Shown: positions 18,388 to 27,609, counted from the stretch's first letter. The stretch is DNA of 45,368 nucleotides from Bacillota bacterium (GCA_013314855.1 JABUEW010000019.1:1-45368); one strand, 5' to 3'. Translations and numbers: made by a program. The notes: generated by a model not told the origin, from the sequence alone.

Positions 18388-18825
18388 TTATGATGACAAT
18401 ATCCTTAAAAAGTCTTGTGTACTGATAACTTGTATTCTATCATTATCAAGATTCATTTTTAAAAAATCTTTATCTTCGGTAACCAAATATTCCGACTGAC
18501 ATTTTAATGCACTGACAAATTGAAACGCATCTTCAATATCATAAAAATCCAAGTGCAGACCATAAATCATTACTTCCATATCAAAGGGAACAACCTCTAC
18601 AACTTGTAATAATTTATTTATTCTTTCCTTCAAGATTGAAGCTTTCATTTTAAATCTATTCTGCATTACATATATAATATTGTTTATCGTTATAGCTGAA
18701 ATAAAAAAAGTAAGATTCTTTTCTTCAATCAATTTAAACATACTTCTGACATTATTTGAGTTTTGTCTTGAAACGTCTATTACATCAAACAGAATATTTG
18801 TATCAATAAAAACTTTATTTCCCAT
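18388..18825 (-). CDS. PIN-domain toxin (VapC-like ribonuclease)
   Basis: 145 residues from the ATG at 18825, with GGAG 8 bases ahead inside the antitoxin gene; it overlaps the antitoxin stop by 11 bases. PIN-domain acidic residues Asp8 (FIDTN), Asp99 (IEDAF) and Asp118/Asp120 (VTEDKDF) are in place; the position of the second acidic residue (near 48-49, TINNIIYV) holds asparagines. PIN toxins cleave RNA, often tRNA, when the antitoxin is degraded. Together with the gene upstream it forms a type II toxin-antitoxin module. Confidence 0.82.
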   Translation of the reverse strand: MGNKVFIDTNILFDVIDVSRQNSNNVRSMFKLIEEKNLTFFISAITINNIIYVMQNRFKMKASILKERINKLLQVVEVVPFDMEVMIYGLHLDFYDIEDAFQFVSALKCQSEYLVTEDKDFLKMNLDNDRIQVISTQDFLRILSS

Positions 18826-19045
18826 AATACTTCTCCAACATTCCACTTAATACGTGTTCGTCTTTTAGTCCGGTTACGCCCCAATCAAACAGGTCATCAA
18901 TGATTTCCTTTTTGGACCTTCTTATAGGTGTAACCCTAAGTAAAGGCACTCCATTTTTTTCAATAATTATTTCTTCTTTTTGAGCATATTTAATAAAAGT
19001 TCCGAATTTGGTTTTTACTTCACTGGCAGACATTGTTTTCAACAT
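18815..19045 (-). CDS. Phd/YefM-family antitoxin
   Basis: 76 residues from the ATG at 19045, supported by GAGGAG 6 bases ahead; the frame continues to an ATG at 19063. The N-terminal half has the Phd/YefM DNA-binding and dimer fold (SASEVKTKFGTFIKYAQ, then IIIEKNGVPLLRVTP); the C-terminal half would wrap the toxin. It neutralises the PIN toxin and represses the operon; TGTACA operator cores lie upstream of the promoter. Confidence 0.85.
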   Translation of the reverse strand: MLKTMSASEVKTKFGTFIKYAQKEEIIIEKNGVPLLRVTPIRRSKKEIIDDLFDWGVTGLKDEHVLSGMLEKYYGK

Positions 19046-19112
19046 ACTCACTCCTCTATCCATTACTAATACTTAAAAACTAAAAACTCAACAATAAAAC
19101 TAATACATATTT

Positions 19113-19141
19113 ATTATAAAAGATATAGTTCAATTAGTCAA
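19113..19141 (-). promoter_or_regulatory. Promoter of the toxin-antitoxin operon
   Basis: Minus-strand -35 TTGACT (19136-19141), 17-base spacer, -10 TATAAT (19113-19118). Confidence 0.75.
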
Positions 19142-19142
19142 T

Positions 19143-19174
19143 AATTATGTACATAATTTATTAAAAGTTGTACA
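19143..19174. promoter_or_regulatory. Probable antitoxin operator with two TGTACA cores
   Basis: A perfect 16-base palindrome (19143-19158) is centred on TGTACA (19148-19153); a second TGTACA (19169-19174) lies 21 bases away. TGTACA is the core bound by YefM-type antitoxins in the E. coli yefM-yoeB operator. The site abuts the -35 of the operon promoter. Confidence 0.6.
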
Positions 19175-19217
19175 TTTTATCATGTTCCCGAATTTTCGTG
19201 CTAGTTTACCGCGCTTA

Positions 19218-19427
19218 TCACTTGTCTTCTATCCACTCACAATCGAAACAATTATCAGCTTCAAGAGGCTCTTTTATTATTCCGTTTTTTATAAGCGGCA
19301 TATGTACATCGCATGGAAGATCGGCGTCCATCCAGCCGTTATCTCTGTTCAAAACCCTAATAGGGATGCTATGATTTCTCACCTTCGCGAGCACGGGGTA
19401 GAAATCGGTTGATATACTGTAAAAAGA
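19218..19427 (-). pseudogene. Remnant of a GH2 glycoside hydrolase (N-terminal domain)
   Basis: A 69-codon open stretch without a usable start. Its translation holds DADLPCDVHMPLIKNGII and a following CEWIED, which match the galactose-binding-domain segment of beta-mannosidase-like GH2 enzymes; the intact GH2 protein here has AVVPGNFELDLQRAGIIEDL at the same place. The frame ends in TGA TAA where the family continues with an aromatic motif. It lies between ilvB and the toxin-antitoxin pair and is best read as a decayed gene piece. Confidence 0.5.
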
Positions 19428-19518
19428 TTATATATAGCAATCCGTATTTCCATCCAGTTGTACCTGTTACATCCTTAAATATCTTTCCTATAATTCATTC
19501 CTATATTTAGTCCTTAGT

Positions 19519-21213
19519 TTATTCCTCTATCAACTCATATATTGGTGCTCCCGGCGGGACTATCGGAAATACTTTTTCATCCTTATTAATTTCAAAATTT
19601 ATTAATACCGGTCTGTCTTTTGAGTTCAGTGCTGTCTTTAATGCAGGGTCTACTTCCTCAGGTTTCGTAACATTTATGCCCTCTGCGCCAAAGGCTTTTG
19701 CAAGGGCCACAAAATCAGTCCCCCTATCTATTGTAGTACATGAATACCTGCCTCCATAAAAAAGCTCCTGCCACTGTCTTACCATCCCAAGCACCCGGTT
19801 ATTCAGGATTGCTATTATAATAGGCAGTTTATACTCGACTGCCGTTGCAAGTTCGGTGCAGTTCATTCTAAAGCTGCCGTCACCGGCAATATTAATAACT
19901 TTTTTATCCGGTCTGCCTATCTGGGCTCCTATACATGCCCCCAGGCCATATCCCATTGTACCTAATCCACCTGATGAAATAAACTGCCTTGGCCTTGTAT
20001 ACTTATAAAATTGTGCTGCCCAAAGCTGGTTTTGACCTACTTCAGTAGTAATAATTGCATCACCTTTTGTTAGTTCATATATCCTTTCCACTACATATTG
20101 AGGTTTTAAAGTGCCATCCTGTGTATACTTTAAAGGGTACTCTTTTTTCCATTGGTCAATTTTCCTGTTCCACTCGGAATACCCCTTTTCAGGTACTTTT
20201 TGGATTATAAGTTGTAATATCTTTTTTATATCTCCAATTAACGGGTAATGTACATTAACATTTTTCCCTATTTCTGCAGGGTCTACATCTATATGCATTA
20301 TTTTTGCATTAGGTGCAAATCTTTTTACATTGCTTATTACTCTGTCACTGAACCTGGCACCAATAGCAATAAACAAATCTGCCTCGGAAATAGCCATATT
20401 AGTGGTCCGTGCTCCATGCATGCCCACCAAACCCATAAAAAGTTCATGAGTCCCCGGGAAAGATCCCAGGCCCATAAGTGTCGTAGTTACCGGTATTTTT
20501 GCCTTTTCAGCCAAAGCCAGAACTTCCTGGTCTGCCGCAGCAATTGACACACCTCCACCAGACAAGATTACGGGTTTTTCGGCCTTGCTAATCATTTCAG
20601 CCGCAATGGCAATATCTTCCTCTTTTATTTTTTGAGTTATACCTTTCCTGGATAAAACATCATGTACCTTAACTCTATTACTAAAATCTTCGGGTTGATA
20701 TTCTGCAACAGCTGCTGTTACATCTTTACATATATCTATAAGTACAGGCCCCGGCCTTCGTTCTTTTGCTATAACAAACGCCTCTCTGATTATTCCTGCA
20801 AGTTTTGTCACATCTTTTACTATATAGTTATGTTTTGTTATAGGCATGGTTATTCCGGTAATATCTACTTCCTGGAAAGAATCTTTGCCAAGCAAAGAGG
20901 TAGCAACCTGGCCGGTAAATGCAACTATCGGTACTGAATCCATGTATGCTGTTGCAATCCCAGTAACAAGGTTTGTAGCCCCCGGCCCCGATGTAGCAAT
21001 ACATACACCCACCTTTCCCGTTGCTCTGGCATAACCGTCCGCTGCATGAGATGCTCCCTGTTCATGGGATGTCAATATATGCCTTATTTCACCCTGTGCC
21101 TTGTATAACGCATCATATATATTTAATACCGCTCCCCCGGGGAAGCCGAATACAGTATCAACACCCTGTTCTTTTAAACACTCTATTACTATTTCAGCTC
21201 CGGTTAATTTCAT
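19519..21213 (-). CDS. ilvB: Acetolactate synthase, large (catalytic) subunit
   Basis: About 564 residues. Thiamine-diphosphate enzyme with the N-terminal PYR domain (catalytic Glu in SHEQGASHAADGYAR), a central FAD-type domain, and the C-terminal PP domain with GDGSFRMNCTELATA...NN for the cofactor and magnesium. It makes acetolactate and acetohydroxybutyrate for valine, leucine and isoleucine. I prefer the ATG at 21213; a GTG at 21228 is also possible. It follows ilvD on the same strand, 188 bases away. No ilvN regulatory subunit is found in the window. Confidence 0.95.
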   Translation of the reverse strand: MKLTGAEIVIECLKEQGVDTVFGFPGGAVLNIYDALYKAQGEIRHILTSHEQGASHAADGYARATGKVGVCIATSGPGATNLVTGIATAYMDSVPIVAFTGQVATSLLGKDSFQEVDITGITMPITKHNYIVKDVTKLAGIIREAFVIAKERRPGPVLIDICKDVTAAVAEYQPEDFSNRVKVHDVLSRKGITQKIKEEDIAIAAEMISKAEKPVILSGGGVSIAAADQEVLALAEKAKIPVTTTLMGLGSFPGTHELFMGLVGMHGARTTNMAISEADLFIAIGARFSDRVISNVKRFAPNAKIMHIDVDPAEIGKNVNVHYPLIGDIKKILQLIIQKVPEKGYSEWNRKIDQWKKEYPLKYTQDGTLKPQYVVERIYELTKGDAIITTEVGQNQLWAAQFYKYTRPRQFISSGGLGTMGYGLGACIGAQIGRPDKKVINIAGDGSFRMNCTELATAVEYKLPIIIAILNNRVLGMVRQWQELFYGGRYSCTTIDRGTDFVALAKAFGAEGINVTKPEEVDPALKTALNSKDRPVLINFEINKDEKVFPIVPPGAPIYELIEE

Positions 21214-21285
21214 TTGAACTCTCACCACTTTCTCTTTTTAAAGTCAAAACAAACTGTCTCTTAACAACTCATAAGGCTTACTATA

Positions 21286-21314
21286 TTTATACACTATATG
21301 GATACGGATTGCAA
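21286..21314 (-). promoter_or_regulatory. Possible promoter of ilvB
   Basis: Minus-strand TTGCAA (21309-21314), 17-base spacer, TATAAA (21286-21291). A moderate match; ilvB could also be read from ilvD. No T-box sequence is seen in the leader. Confidence 0.4.
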
Positions 21315-21400
21315 TATTTCAATAGCTAATTAATGGCTAATTATATGAACAGTTCAATTTAATTAACAATTTAATTGAAATATAAATTACAGCAAGCTTG

Positions 21401-23068
21401 TCAAGTCTTATGCTTAAAAACCGCTCCCGTACTTGCCGATGACACTAATTTTGCATACCTTCCCAGGTATCCTCCCGTTATTCTCGGTTCAGGGGCTTTC
21501 CATTCGGCCATTCTTTTTTTAAGCTCCTCATCCGGTATTTCTACATCCAACCTTCCCCCAGGAATATTTATACTTATGATATCTCCATCCTTTACAACTG
21601 CAATTGGTCCGCCCTCCATTGCTTCAGGAGATACATGCCCTATAGAAGCACCTCTTGTTGCCCCTGAAAACCTCCCATCAGTTATCAAGGCAACATCTTT
21701 ATCCAAACCCATTCCTGCTATAGCAGATGTGGGACCTAGCATCTCCCTCATCCCGGGTCCGCCTTTTGGCCCTTCATAACGGATAATCACTACATCCCCT
21801 TTCACTATTCTCCCATTATATATGGCATTTATAGCATCATCTTCCGAATCAAACACCTTTGCAGGCCCTTTATGGCAAAGCATTTCCGGAGCTACCGCCG
21901 ACCTTTTGACAACAGCACCATCAGGAGCAATGTTACCCTTTAGAATAGCTATTCCTCCAGTAGGACTATAAGGATTGTCCACACTCCGGATTACTTCCCT
22001 ATCAAGAACGCAGGCTTTTTCAATATTCTCGCCAACCGTTCTCCCGGTCACAGTTATGAGTTCAATATTTAACAATCCTTTTTTGGATAATTCCTTCATT
22101 ACTGCCTGTACTCCTCCTGCCGCATAAAGGTCTTGTACATGATGAGGCCCTGCGGGAGATAATTTACATATATTTGGCACCCTAGCGCTAATATCATTTA
22201 TTATATCCAGGTCTATCTTTACCCCTGCTTCATGCGAAATAGCTAAAAGATGTAGGACTGAATTTGTAGAACACCCCAAGGCCATGTCTACTGCAAGGGC
22301 ATTTTTAAAAGCTTCAGGAACAAGTATATCCGATGGTTTTATGTCTTTTTCAATAAGCTCCATGATCTTCATCCCTGTTAACTTGGCAAGCCTTATTCTT
22401 TCCGCGTAAACCGCTGGTATAGTACCATTACCGGGAAGTCCCATACCAAGAGCCTCAGTAAGGCAGTTCATTGAATTGGCAGTAAACATTCCGGAGCATG
22501 AGCCACAACCGGGACACGCATACTCTTCACAATCCCTTACTTCATCTTCTGTCATTTTACCAGCCTTGTAAGCTCCGATAGCTTCAAATACACTATTTAA
22601 ATCCAGGTACTTGCCATCCCTTTTTATAGAGAGCATAGGTCCTCCGCTTACAAATACCGAGGGAATATTTATCCTTGCAGCCGCCATCAACATACCCGGT
22701 ATAATTTTATCGCAATTCGGTATAAATACCATGCCGTCAAAACTATGTGCCAATGCCATTGCCTCGCACGAATCCGCAATAAGCTCCCTGGTAGCAAGAG
22801 AATATTTCATGCCCAAATGACCCATGGCTATTCCATCACAAACCCCAATAACACCAAACTCAACAGGCGTACCCCCTGCCATTCTTATCCCTGCTTTTAC
22901 CGCCTCCGCAATTTTATCCAGGTGTGTATGTCCCGGTATAATATCGTTTTTGGAATTAGCTATACCGATAAGGGGGCGCCTTATTTCTTCATCAGTATAT
23001 CCCATGGCCTTAAATAAAGATCTGTGGGGAGCCCTCTCTATGCCTTTTTTAATTGTATCGCTTCTCAT
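21401..23068 (-). CDS. ilvD: Dihydroxy-acid dehydratase
   Basis: 555 residues, standard length. Iron-sulfur cluster ligands are in place: Cys119 in NCDKIIPGM and the cysteines of [11 protein letters not shown] (185-191); the C-terminal [14 protein letters not shown] segment is characteristic. It dehydrates dihydroxy acids to the keto acids of valine and isoleucine. AAAGAGGGG precedes the ATG. First gene of the ilvD-ilvB pair. Confidence 0.97.
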   Translation of the reverse strand: MRSDTIKKGIERAPHRSLFKAMGYTDEEIRRPLIGIANSKNDIIPGHTHLDKIAEAVKAGIRMAGGTPVEFGVIGVCDGIAMGHLGMKYSLATRELIADSCEAMALAHSFDGMVFIPNCDKIIPGMLMAAARINIPSVFVSGGPMLSIKRDGKYLDLNSVFEAIGAYKAGKMTEDEVRDCEEYACPGCGSCSGMFTANSMNCLTEALGMGLPGNGTIPAVYAERIRLAKLTGMKIMELIEKDIKPSDILVPEAFKNALAVDMALGCSTNSVLHLLAISHEAGVKIDLDIINDISARVPNICKLSPAGPHHVQDLYAAGGVQAVMKELSKKGLLNIELITVTGRTVGENIEKACVLDREVIRSVDNPYSPTGGIAILKGNIAPDGAVVKRSAVAPEMLCHKGPAKVFDSEDDAINAIYNGRIVKGDVVIIRYEGPKGGPGMREMLGPTSAIAGMGLDKDVALITDGRFSGATRGASIGHVSPEAMEGGPIAVVKDGDIISINIPGGRLDVEIPDEELKKRMAEWKAPEPRITGGYLGRYAKLVSSASTGAVFKHKT

Positions 23069-23421
23069 TTAAATCCCCTCTTTCATAACATGTGTTGTTT
23101 TATATATTATACTCACGTATAACACTCATATATAATACCTAACTTACTCTCAAAAGCCCAACACCCCAAATTCAGGTGCGTATAACAGCGCCGGTTAAAT
23201 TCAACTTGTTATAATATTTATTCTTTATTCTACTATGCAAAGCTTTAGTATGTCCATAGTATTAAATAAAAAAAGTATAATTCGTTAACTATTTCATACA
23301 TACCACAATAATTTTCATTAAAGCTGTAAAATTGTGTAAAATTGTTAGCGTCAACTTAGGACGACATTCAAAAACTCAAATTACACGGTTCGGTAAAATG
23401 TTACATGTTTCTGCAAAATGT
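23069..23421. other. 353-base region upstream of ilvD
   Basis: No gene is supported. On the minus strand it holds a weak promoter (23132-23161) and an interrupted palindrome ATTATAC...GTATAAC (23106-23123); the element TGTTATACG occurs twice (near 23115-23124 and 23178-23188). These could be control sites for the ilv genes. No terminator with a T-run is evident behind the cvpA-like gene. Confidence 0.35.
23132..23161 (-). promoter_or_regulatory. Possible promoter of ilvD
   Basis: Minus-strand -35-like TTGGGC (23156-23161), 18-base spacer, -10 TATTAT (23132-23137). Confidence 0.35.
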
Positions 23422-24129
23422 CTATATCCCCTTGCCCGGGAACATAAAGTCTATAATAAAATTATTCTCGTAAAAGAATTTGGCTATTGTAGAAGTTCCT
23501 ATAGCATCATGTATTTGCCTGAAGGAAGGTACAGAATTAAAAAGCATTAATATTGCAAAAACAATATACACGGTGAGCAACCCTTCAACCGCACCAAGTG
23601 CAAAACCTCCCAATTTGTCCAGCTGTTTGAACACAGGGAGTTTTGTAATACCCTCAAGCAAATGTTTTACAATAACTATGGCAATTCTTACTGCTAAATA
23701 TAACAAAACCATGCTTATTATATAAATAATGATTTTTGCCAATTCTCCGCTTATTATTTCCATTACTTTATTTACATCTATAAGCTTTCCGGGCTCAGGT
23801 ACCTGGTTAATTATATTGCCTTTCAAAAACTCGGGCAAAGGAAGCTTTTCAATAACGGTATTGACGGCAGCCTCCTTTACCTGTTGACCGGTTTGGGATA
23901 TAAGTTCTGCTTTTTGCTTCAGTAAATTATCAAGTATTGATGTTTTAATATTTTCGAATAATTTTGTCTTCATTAGCAATTCTGCAACCTTAGGGTAAAA
24001 TTTTAATGATATCCATATTGAAATAAAATACGAGGCAATTTTAAAAATAGATAGAATAAACCCTGTTTTAAGTCCCACTAATGCGAAACCCAAAATAATG
24101 GCAACTACCGCGATATCACTTAAATTCAT
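23422..24129 (-). CDS. CvpA family membrane protein
   Basis: 235 residues from the ATG at 24129, chosen for the GGGGGAG site before it; the frame is open to 24183. Four hydrophobic segments are seen, two in the first 60 residues (AVVAIILGFALVGLKTGF) and two after about residue 130, with the CvpA-type motif LDKLGGFALGAVEGLL near 185-200. CvpA proteins are linked to colicin V production and envelope processes; the exact role is unclear. It follows the DUF5711 gene by 115 bases. Confidence 0.75.
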   Translation of the reverse strand: MNLSDIAVVAIILGFALVGLKTGFILSIFKIASYFISIWISLKFYPKVAELLMKTKLFENIKTSILDNLLKQKAELISQTGQQVKEAAVNTVIEKLPLPEFLKGNIINQVPEPGKLIDVNKVMEIISGELAKIIIYIISMVLLYLAVRIAIVIVKHLLEGITKLPVFKQLDKLGGFALGAVEGLLTVYIVFAILMLFNSVPSFRQIHDAIGTSTIAKFFYENNFIIDFMFPGKGI

Positions 24130-24244
24130 GTTCTCTCCCCCTATAAAAACTTTTATAATTTTGTGTATAATTTTGCCGGTCAATTTAACTTATGCTCTTA
24201 ATTCATATGTACTCTATGTACTCTTAATTCGTATGAAAAGAACA

Positions 24245-25423
24245 TCAGCGGATTCTTACTATGTCCACACTATTTTTAGTAACCACAGCTGCCTCATTTT
24301 TACTGAAGAAATGTACTTCTTCCACATCCGAAATTGAACTGTATTTGACAATTAAGTCCCCTCTGCCGTTTACAAAATGCACCTCTCTTCCGGTATTTAT
24401 TGCCGCTGTATCATGGTAAGTACTTATATTATACACTTCTTCACCTAATTGGTAATCTTTAACTATATTTCCTGCTTTGTTTATCAGCACAATTTTACAT
24501 GCATTTGCCCCTTCTACGCTGCTTACAGCTGCAATAAAAACCCTGTCGTCAATAACGCCGGTACTATACACTCTTTTATACTCCTTTTTCCACACCTCAC
24601 TCCTATTTTTATCAAAATATATAATTGATGTATCATTCACAATAGCGAATGAATCATCTTCAAGTGCCCATACAAAAGGATATACATGGTTTTCACAGGG
24701 TGATAAAGCTGCAAAGGGGTTGCCTAATAAATCTGTAAACTCAATATAGGAGGCAGCACTCATCCCTGAAACATCAATGCTATGAATTATAACGGTTTCC
24801 CCGGAAGGTAAAACTTCACTTGAAAATACAAATGTGTCTATTATAGACCTGCGGAAAATTTCCTGCCCTTCAGGACTAAAAACCTTTACAATTCCCTTAT
24901 ATTTTTCCAATTCATGTACAACAGTAATAAACCCCTTTTGGTTAATATCAGCATTTATTATATCCCCCTCAAAAGTTTCTTCCCACTTTAAACCCTTAGT
25001 ATCCATAACAAAAGCTTGTCTTCCCCCAATGTCTGCTACAAGTAAATTTTGGCCTTTTGTTTTTAACATGGGTTCATTCATTTTAACTGTAATACTCCAT
25101 TGTTTATTCCCTTTTTTATCCATAGCGGTTATACCGTAAATGGTACATTTTACCAACAAGTCCTTATATACTGCAAAATCCGGCCTTTCTTTTGCTTCGT
25201 ATTCTATCTCCCAAAGCTTTATATCCTCTTCATCAACCCCTTTTTTATGTAAAGTGTCGTAAAACAATTTTTTTATATAATTTTCATCAATATTAATATC
25301 GCTATTTCTTAAATAAGCCGTAAATGCTGTGAGCAAAACAGCAATAAAAAGCAAAATAAATAAAATTACTTTAGGCTTTTTACTGCCTTCTCTTACTGTT
25401 GCCCTTTCATCAGTAGTATTCAA
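24245..25423 (-). CDS. DUF5711-type membrane-anchored protein
   Basis: 392 residues from a TTG start with GGGGTGA 7 bases ahead. One transmembrane helix (about 18-38) follows a short cytoplasmic tail; the rest is extracytoplasmic and consists of repeated beta strands of about 40 residues (MDKKGNKQWSI, MDTKGLKWEE, FSPEGQEIF, INKAGNIVKDY), as in a beta-propeller. This matches the clostridial DUF5711 family, function unknown. It may act with the CvpA-like protein encoded next to it. Confidence 0.65.
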   Translation of the reverse strand: MNTTDERATVREGSKKPKVILFILLFIAVLLTAFTAYLRNSDINIDENYIKKLFYDTLHKKGVDEEDIKLWEIEYEAKERPDFAVYKDLLVKCTIYGITAMDKKGNKQWSITVKMNEPMLKTKGQNLLVADIGGRQAFVMDTKGLKWEETFEGDIINADINQKGFITVVHELEKYKGIVKVFSPEGQEIFRRSIIDTFVFSSEVLPSGETVIIHSIDVSGMSAASYIEFTDLLGNPFAALSPCENHVYPFVWALEDDSFAIVNDTSIIYFDKNRSEVWKKEYKRVYSTGVIDDRVFIAAVSSVEGANACKIVLINKAGNIVKDYQLGEEVYNISTYHDTAAINTGREVHFVNGRGDLIVKYSSISDVEEVHFFSKNEAAVVTKNSVDIVRIR

Positions 25424-25598
25424 AGGAATTCACCCCACAAGTTGTCTTCTTTAACTTAAGTCTATTTTACCATAAATATTGATTAAAGTATTTATAAATA
25501 AATAAAAAAAATTACTGAAACAATGCTATTAGTGATTACAATATTTATTAGACGGGGGAACTGATGCTGATTCCGCCCCTTGTGAGATTTACGTACAC

Positions 25599-25648
25599 AA
25601 TATAGAATATAGAGACAATATAGAACATAGAATATGGAATATAGAGAT
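25599..25648. repeat. AATATAGA-type short repeats
   Basis: Several imperfect copies of aatatagA/G follow one another between the permease gene and the DUF5711 gene. No hairpin with T-run is present, so I cannot name a terminator for the transporter operon here. Confidence 0.4.
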
Positions 25649-25653
25649 GATGC

Positions 25654-26529
25654 TCAGCCCTTTATTGATCCTATCATAACACCTTTCACAAAATATTTCT
25701 GTAAATACGGGTAAACTAATATTATTGGCAATATAGATACAATAATAGTTGCATATTTAATTGAATCCTCGGCAATAATATTCTTCCCACCGGACACAAT
25801 CATTTCTGCATCAATGGCTTCGCCCTTAAGAACTATCTGACGCAATATAACCTGCAATGGGTATTTGGTATGATCCCGTAAATATATAAACGGTCCAAAA
25901 AATGCATTCCATAATCCTACTGCATAGAATAATCCTATTGTAGCAATTACGGCACTGGATGTAGGAATAACAAGAAACCATAATATACCCAGGTCATTTA
26001 GACCGTCAATTTGTCCCGATTCCTCTATTTCTGTCGGAAATGTAGAAAAGAAACTTCGCATAATAATTAAATTCCATGCACTTAATGCACCGGGAAGCAC
26101 CACCGCCCATATGGTATTATATATTTTCAGCCAGTTAATTGCCAGATAAGTTGGAATCATTCCGCCGTTAAAAAACATTATAACAATAACCATTCCATTT
26201 ATTACTTTAGCAAAAGGACAACGGTTCTTTTTACTTAGGGCATAGGCTGCAGTTGTAGTTACAAAAAGAGCAATAGCTGTACCAAGAACCACATAAATAA
26301 TTGTATTCTTATAGGCAGTAAAAATCCTTTTATCTTCAAATACTTTTTTATATACATCCAGATTAAAGCCTTTGGGATAAAAAGTAATTTCATTTCTCAA
26401 AACATAAATATTTTTTGAAAAAGAAACAGCAACCATATAAATAAAAGGGTATACTGTAACAAATATTACAAATAAGAGCAAAAGCGTTCTTAATAATGTC
26501 CAAAATGAAAGTTTATTTTTATTAACCAT
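25654..26529 (-). CDS. Carbohydrate ABC transporter permease (LplC/YtcP-like)
   Basis: 291 residues with six membrane helices. The binding-protein-dependent permease signature (EAA loop) is EEsgqIDGLNDLGILW, roughly at 167-182, followed by IPTSSAVIATI. It pairs with the LplB-like permease upstream, 15 bases away, to import an oligosaccharide or related solute. AAGGTGATG precedes the ATG. No ATPase gene is present, so the shared MsmX-type ATPase encoded elsewhere is the likely motor (family knowledge). Confidence 0.9.
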   Translation of the reverse strand: MVNKNKLSFWTLLRTLLLLFVIFVTVYPFIYMVAVSFSKNIYVLRNEITFYPKGFNLDVYKKVFEDKRIFTAYKNTIIYVVLGTAIALFVTTTAAYALSKKNRCPFAKVINGMVIVIMFFNGGMIPTYLAINWLKIYNTIWAVVLPGALSAWNLIIMRSFFSTFPTEIEESGQIDGLNDLGILWFLVIPTSSAVIATIGLFYAVGLWNAFFGPFIYLRDHTKYPLQVILRQIVLKGEAIDAEMIVSGGKNIIAEDSIKYATIIVSILPIILVYPYLQKYFVKGVMIGSIKG

Positions 26530-26544
26530 AATTACATCACCTTT

Positions 26545-27516
26545 CTACCAAAGACTCGTTTCTGTCAGATATTTGGAAATCTTGTTACAAATTACAAGGA
26601 AGATCACATTTACTGCTGAATTAAATAACCCAACTGCCGAAGCAAAACTGAAGTTATTGCTCTCAATACCTGTCCTATATATATATGTTTGGATAACATC
26701 GGATGTTTCATAGGTAGATGGCTTTTGCAACAGATAAGCTCTTTCAAATCCTACATTCATAACATGTCCAAGCCTTAACAACAGCATTGTTACTATAGTT
26801 GGTGCAAGGCATGGCAAGGTTATATAAATAAGCTGTTTTAACCTTGATGCTCCATCTATTATAGCAGCCTCATATAGCTGAGGATCAATATTAGTTAGTG
26901 CTGCTAAGTATATTATTGCGCCCCATCCTAGTCCCTGCCATATTTCAGAGGCTATATAAATTGTTCTGAAGTACTTTGCATCAGCAAGAAAGTTTATTCG
27001 CTGATATCCCATGGAAACTAGCAACTTGTTAATGGGGCCGCTGGTTGGTGATAGAAACATACTGAAAAGTCCCACTACGACTACTGTTGAGTAAAAATGC
27101 GGCATGTAGCTTACAGTCTGCACAAATTTCTTGAATTTTATATTTTGCACTTCATTTAATATAAGGGCAAATATAATAGGTGCAGGGAATCCCCATAGTA
27201 TAGAATATGCCGAAAGCAGTATAGTATTTCTAAAATACTTGTAAAAAAACGGGTTGCTAAAAAATGTCCTGAAATGTTTCAAGCCAACCCACGGACTGTC
27301 AAAAAACCCTTTAAAAGGTGAGTATTGTTTAAATGCTATTAAAACTCCCCACATGGGAAGATAGTAAAATAAAAGCATGCATATTACTGCCGGAATAACT
27401 AAAAGGAACAAATATTTTCCCTTTTTTAGCTTCTTTAAAAACCCTCTGGGTTTGGAAACAGGCATAGCTTTTATATCTAAAACTGAACTTGTATTATTTG
27501 TAACTTCCCTCCCCAT
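26545..27516 (-). CDS. Carbohydrate ABC transporter permease (LplB-like)
   Basis: 323 residues from the ATG at 27516, preceded by AGGGGTG; an in-frame ATG at 27552 falls in a hairpin loop and is unlikely. The first membrane helix follows a basic segment (FLKKLKKGKYLFLLVIPAV); the signature loop YEAAIIDGASRLKQLIYITLP is in the second half. Six helices are expected. It lies between the solute-binding lipoprotein gene and the second permease in one operon. Confidence 0.9.
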   Translation of the reverse strand: MGREVTNNTSSVLDIKAMPVSKPRGFLKKLKKGKYLFLLVIPAVICMLLFYYLPMWGVLIAFKQYSPFKGFFDSPWVGLKHFRTFFSNPFFYKYFRNTILLSAYSILWGFPAPIIFALILNEVQNIKFKKFVQTVSYMPHFYSTVVVVGLFSMFLSPTSGPINKLLVSMGYQRINFLADAKYFRTIYIASEIWQGLGWGAIIYLAALTNIDPQLYEAAIIDGASRLKQLIYITLPCLAPTIVTMLLLRLGHVMNVGFERAYLLQKPSTYETSDVIQTYIYRTGIESNNFSFASAVGLFNSAVNVIFLVICNKISKYLTETSLW

Positions 27517-27536
27517 TAAATCACCCCTAACTTTTG

Positions 27537-27564
27537 GATACCGGGGAATCATTTCCCCGGTATC
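27537..27564 (-). other. Perfect 12-bp hairpin between binding-protein and permease genes
   Basis: GATACCGGGGAA (27537-27548) and TTCCCCGGTATC (27553-27564) pair perfectly with a 4-base loop. No T-run follows in the transcript, so it is more likely an mRNA-stabilising or partial-termination element that lets the binding protein outnumber the permeases, as known for other sugar importers. Confidence 0.65.
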
Positions 27565-27609
27565 TCCAATATTTTCTATTTTTTCAGTGCCATTTTGATT
27601 ACTCGTTTG

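Noticed and set aside
19168-19412. Plus-strand open frames near the toxin-antitoxin operator
   Set aside because: The minus-strand reading matches a GH2 domain much better, and these frames have no ribosome site.
21229-21400. T-box or attenuator ahead of ilvB
   Set aside because: No T-box motif, no leucine/valine/isoleucine-rich leader peptide and no terminator hairpin found.
25553-25580. Terminator for the sugar importer operon
   Set aside because: A GC-rich imperfect hairpin is possible, but there is no T-run on the minus strand after it.
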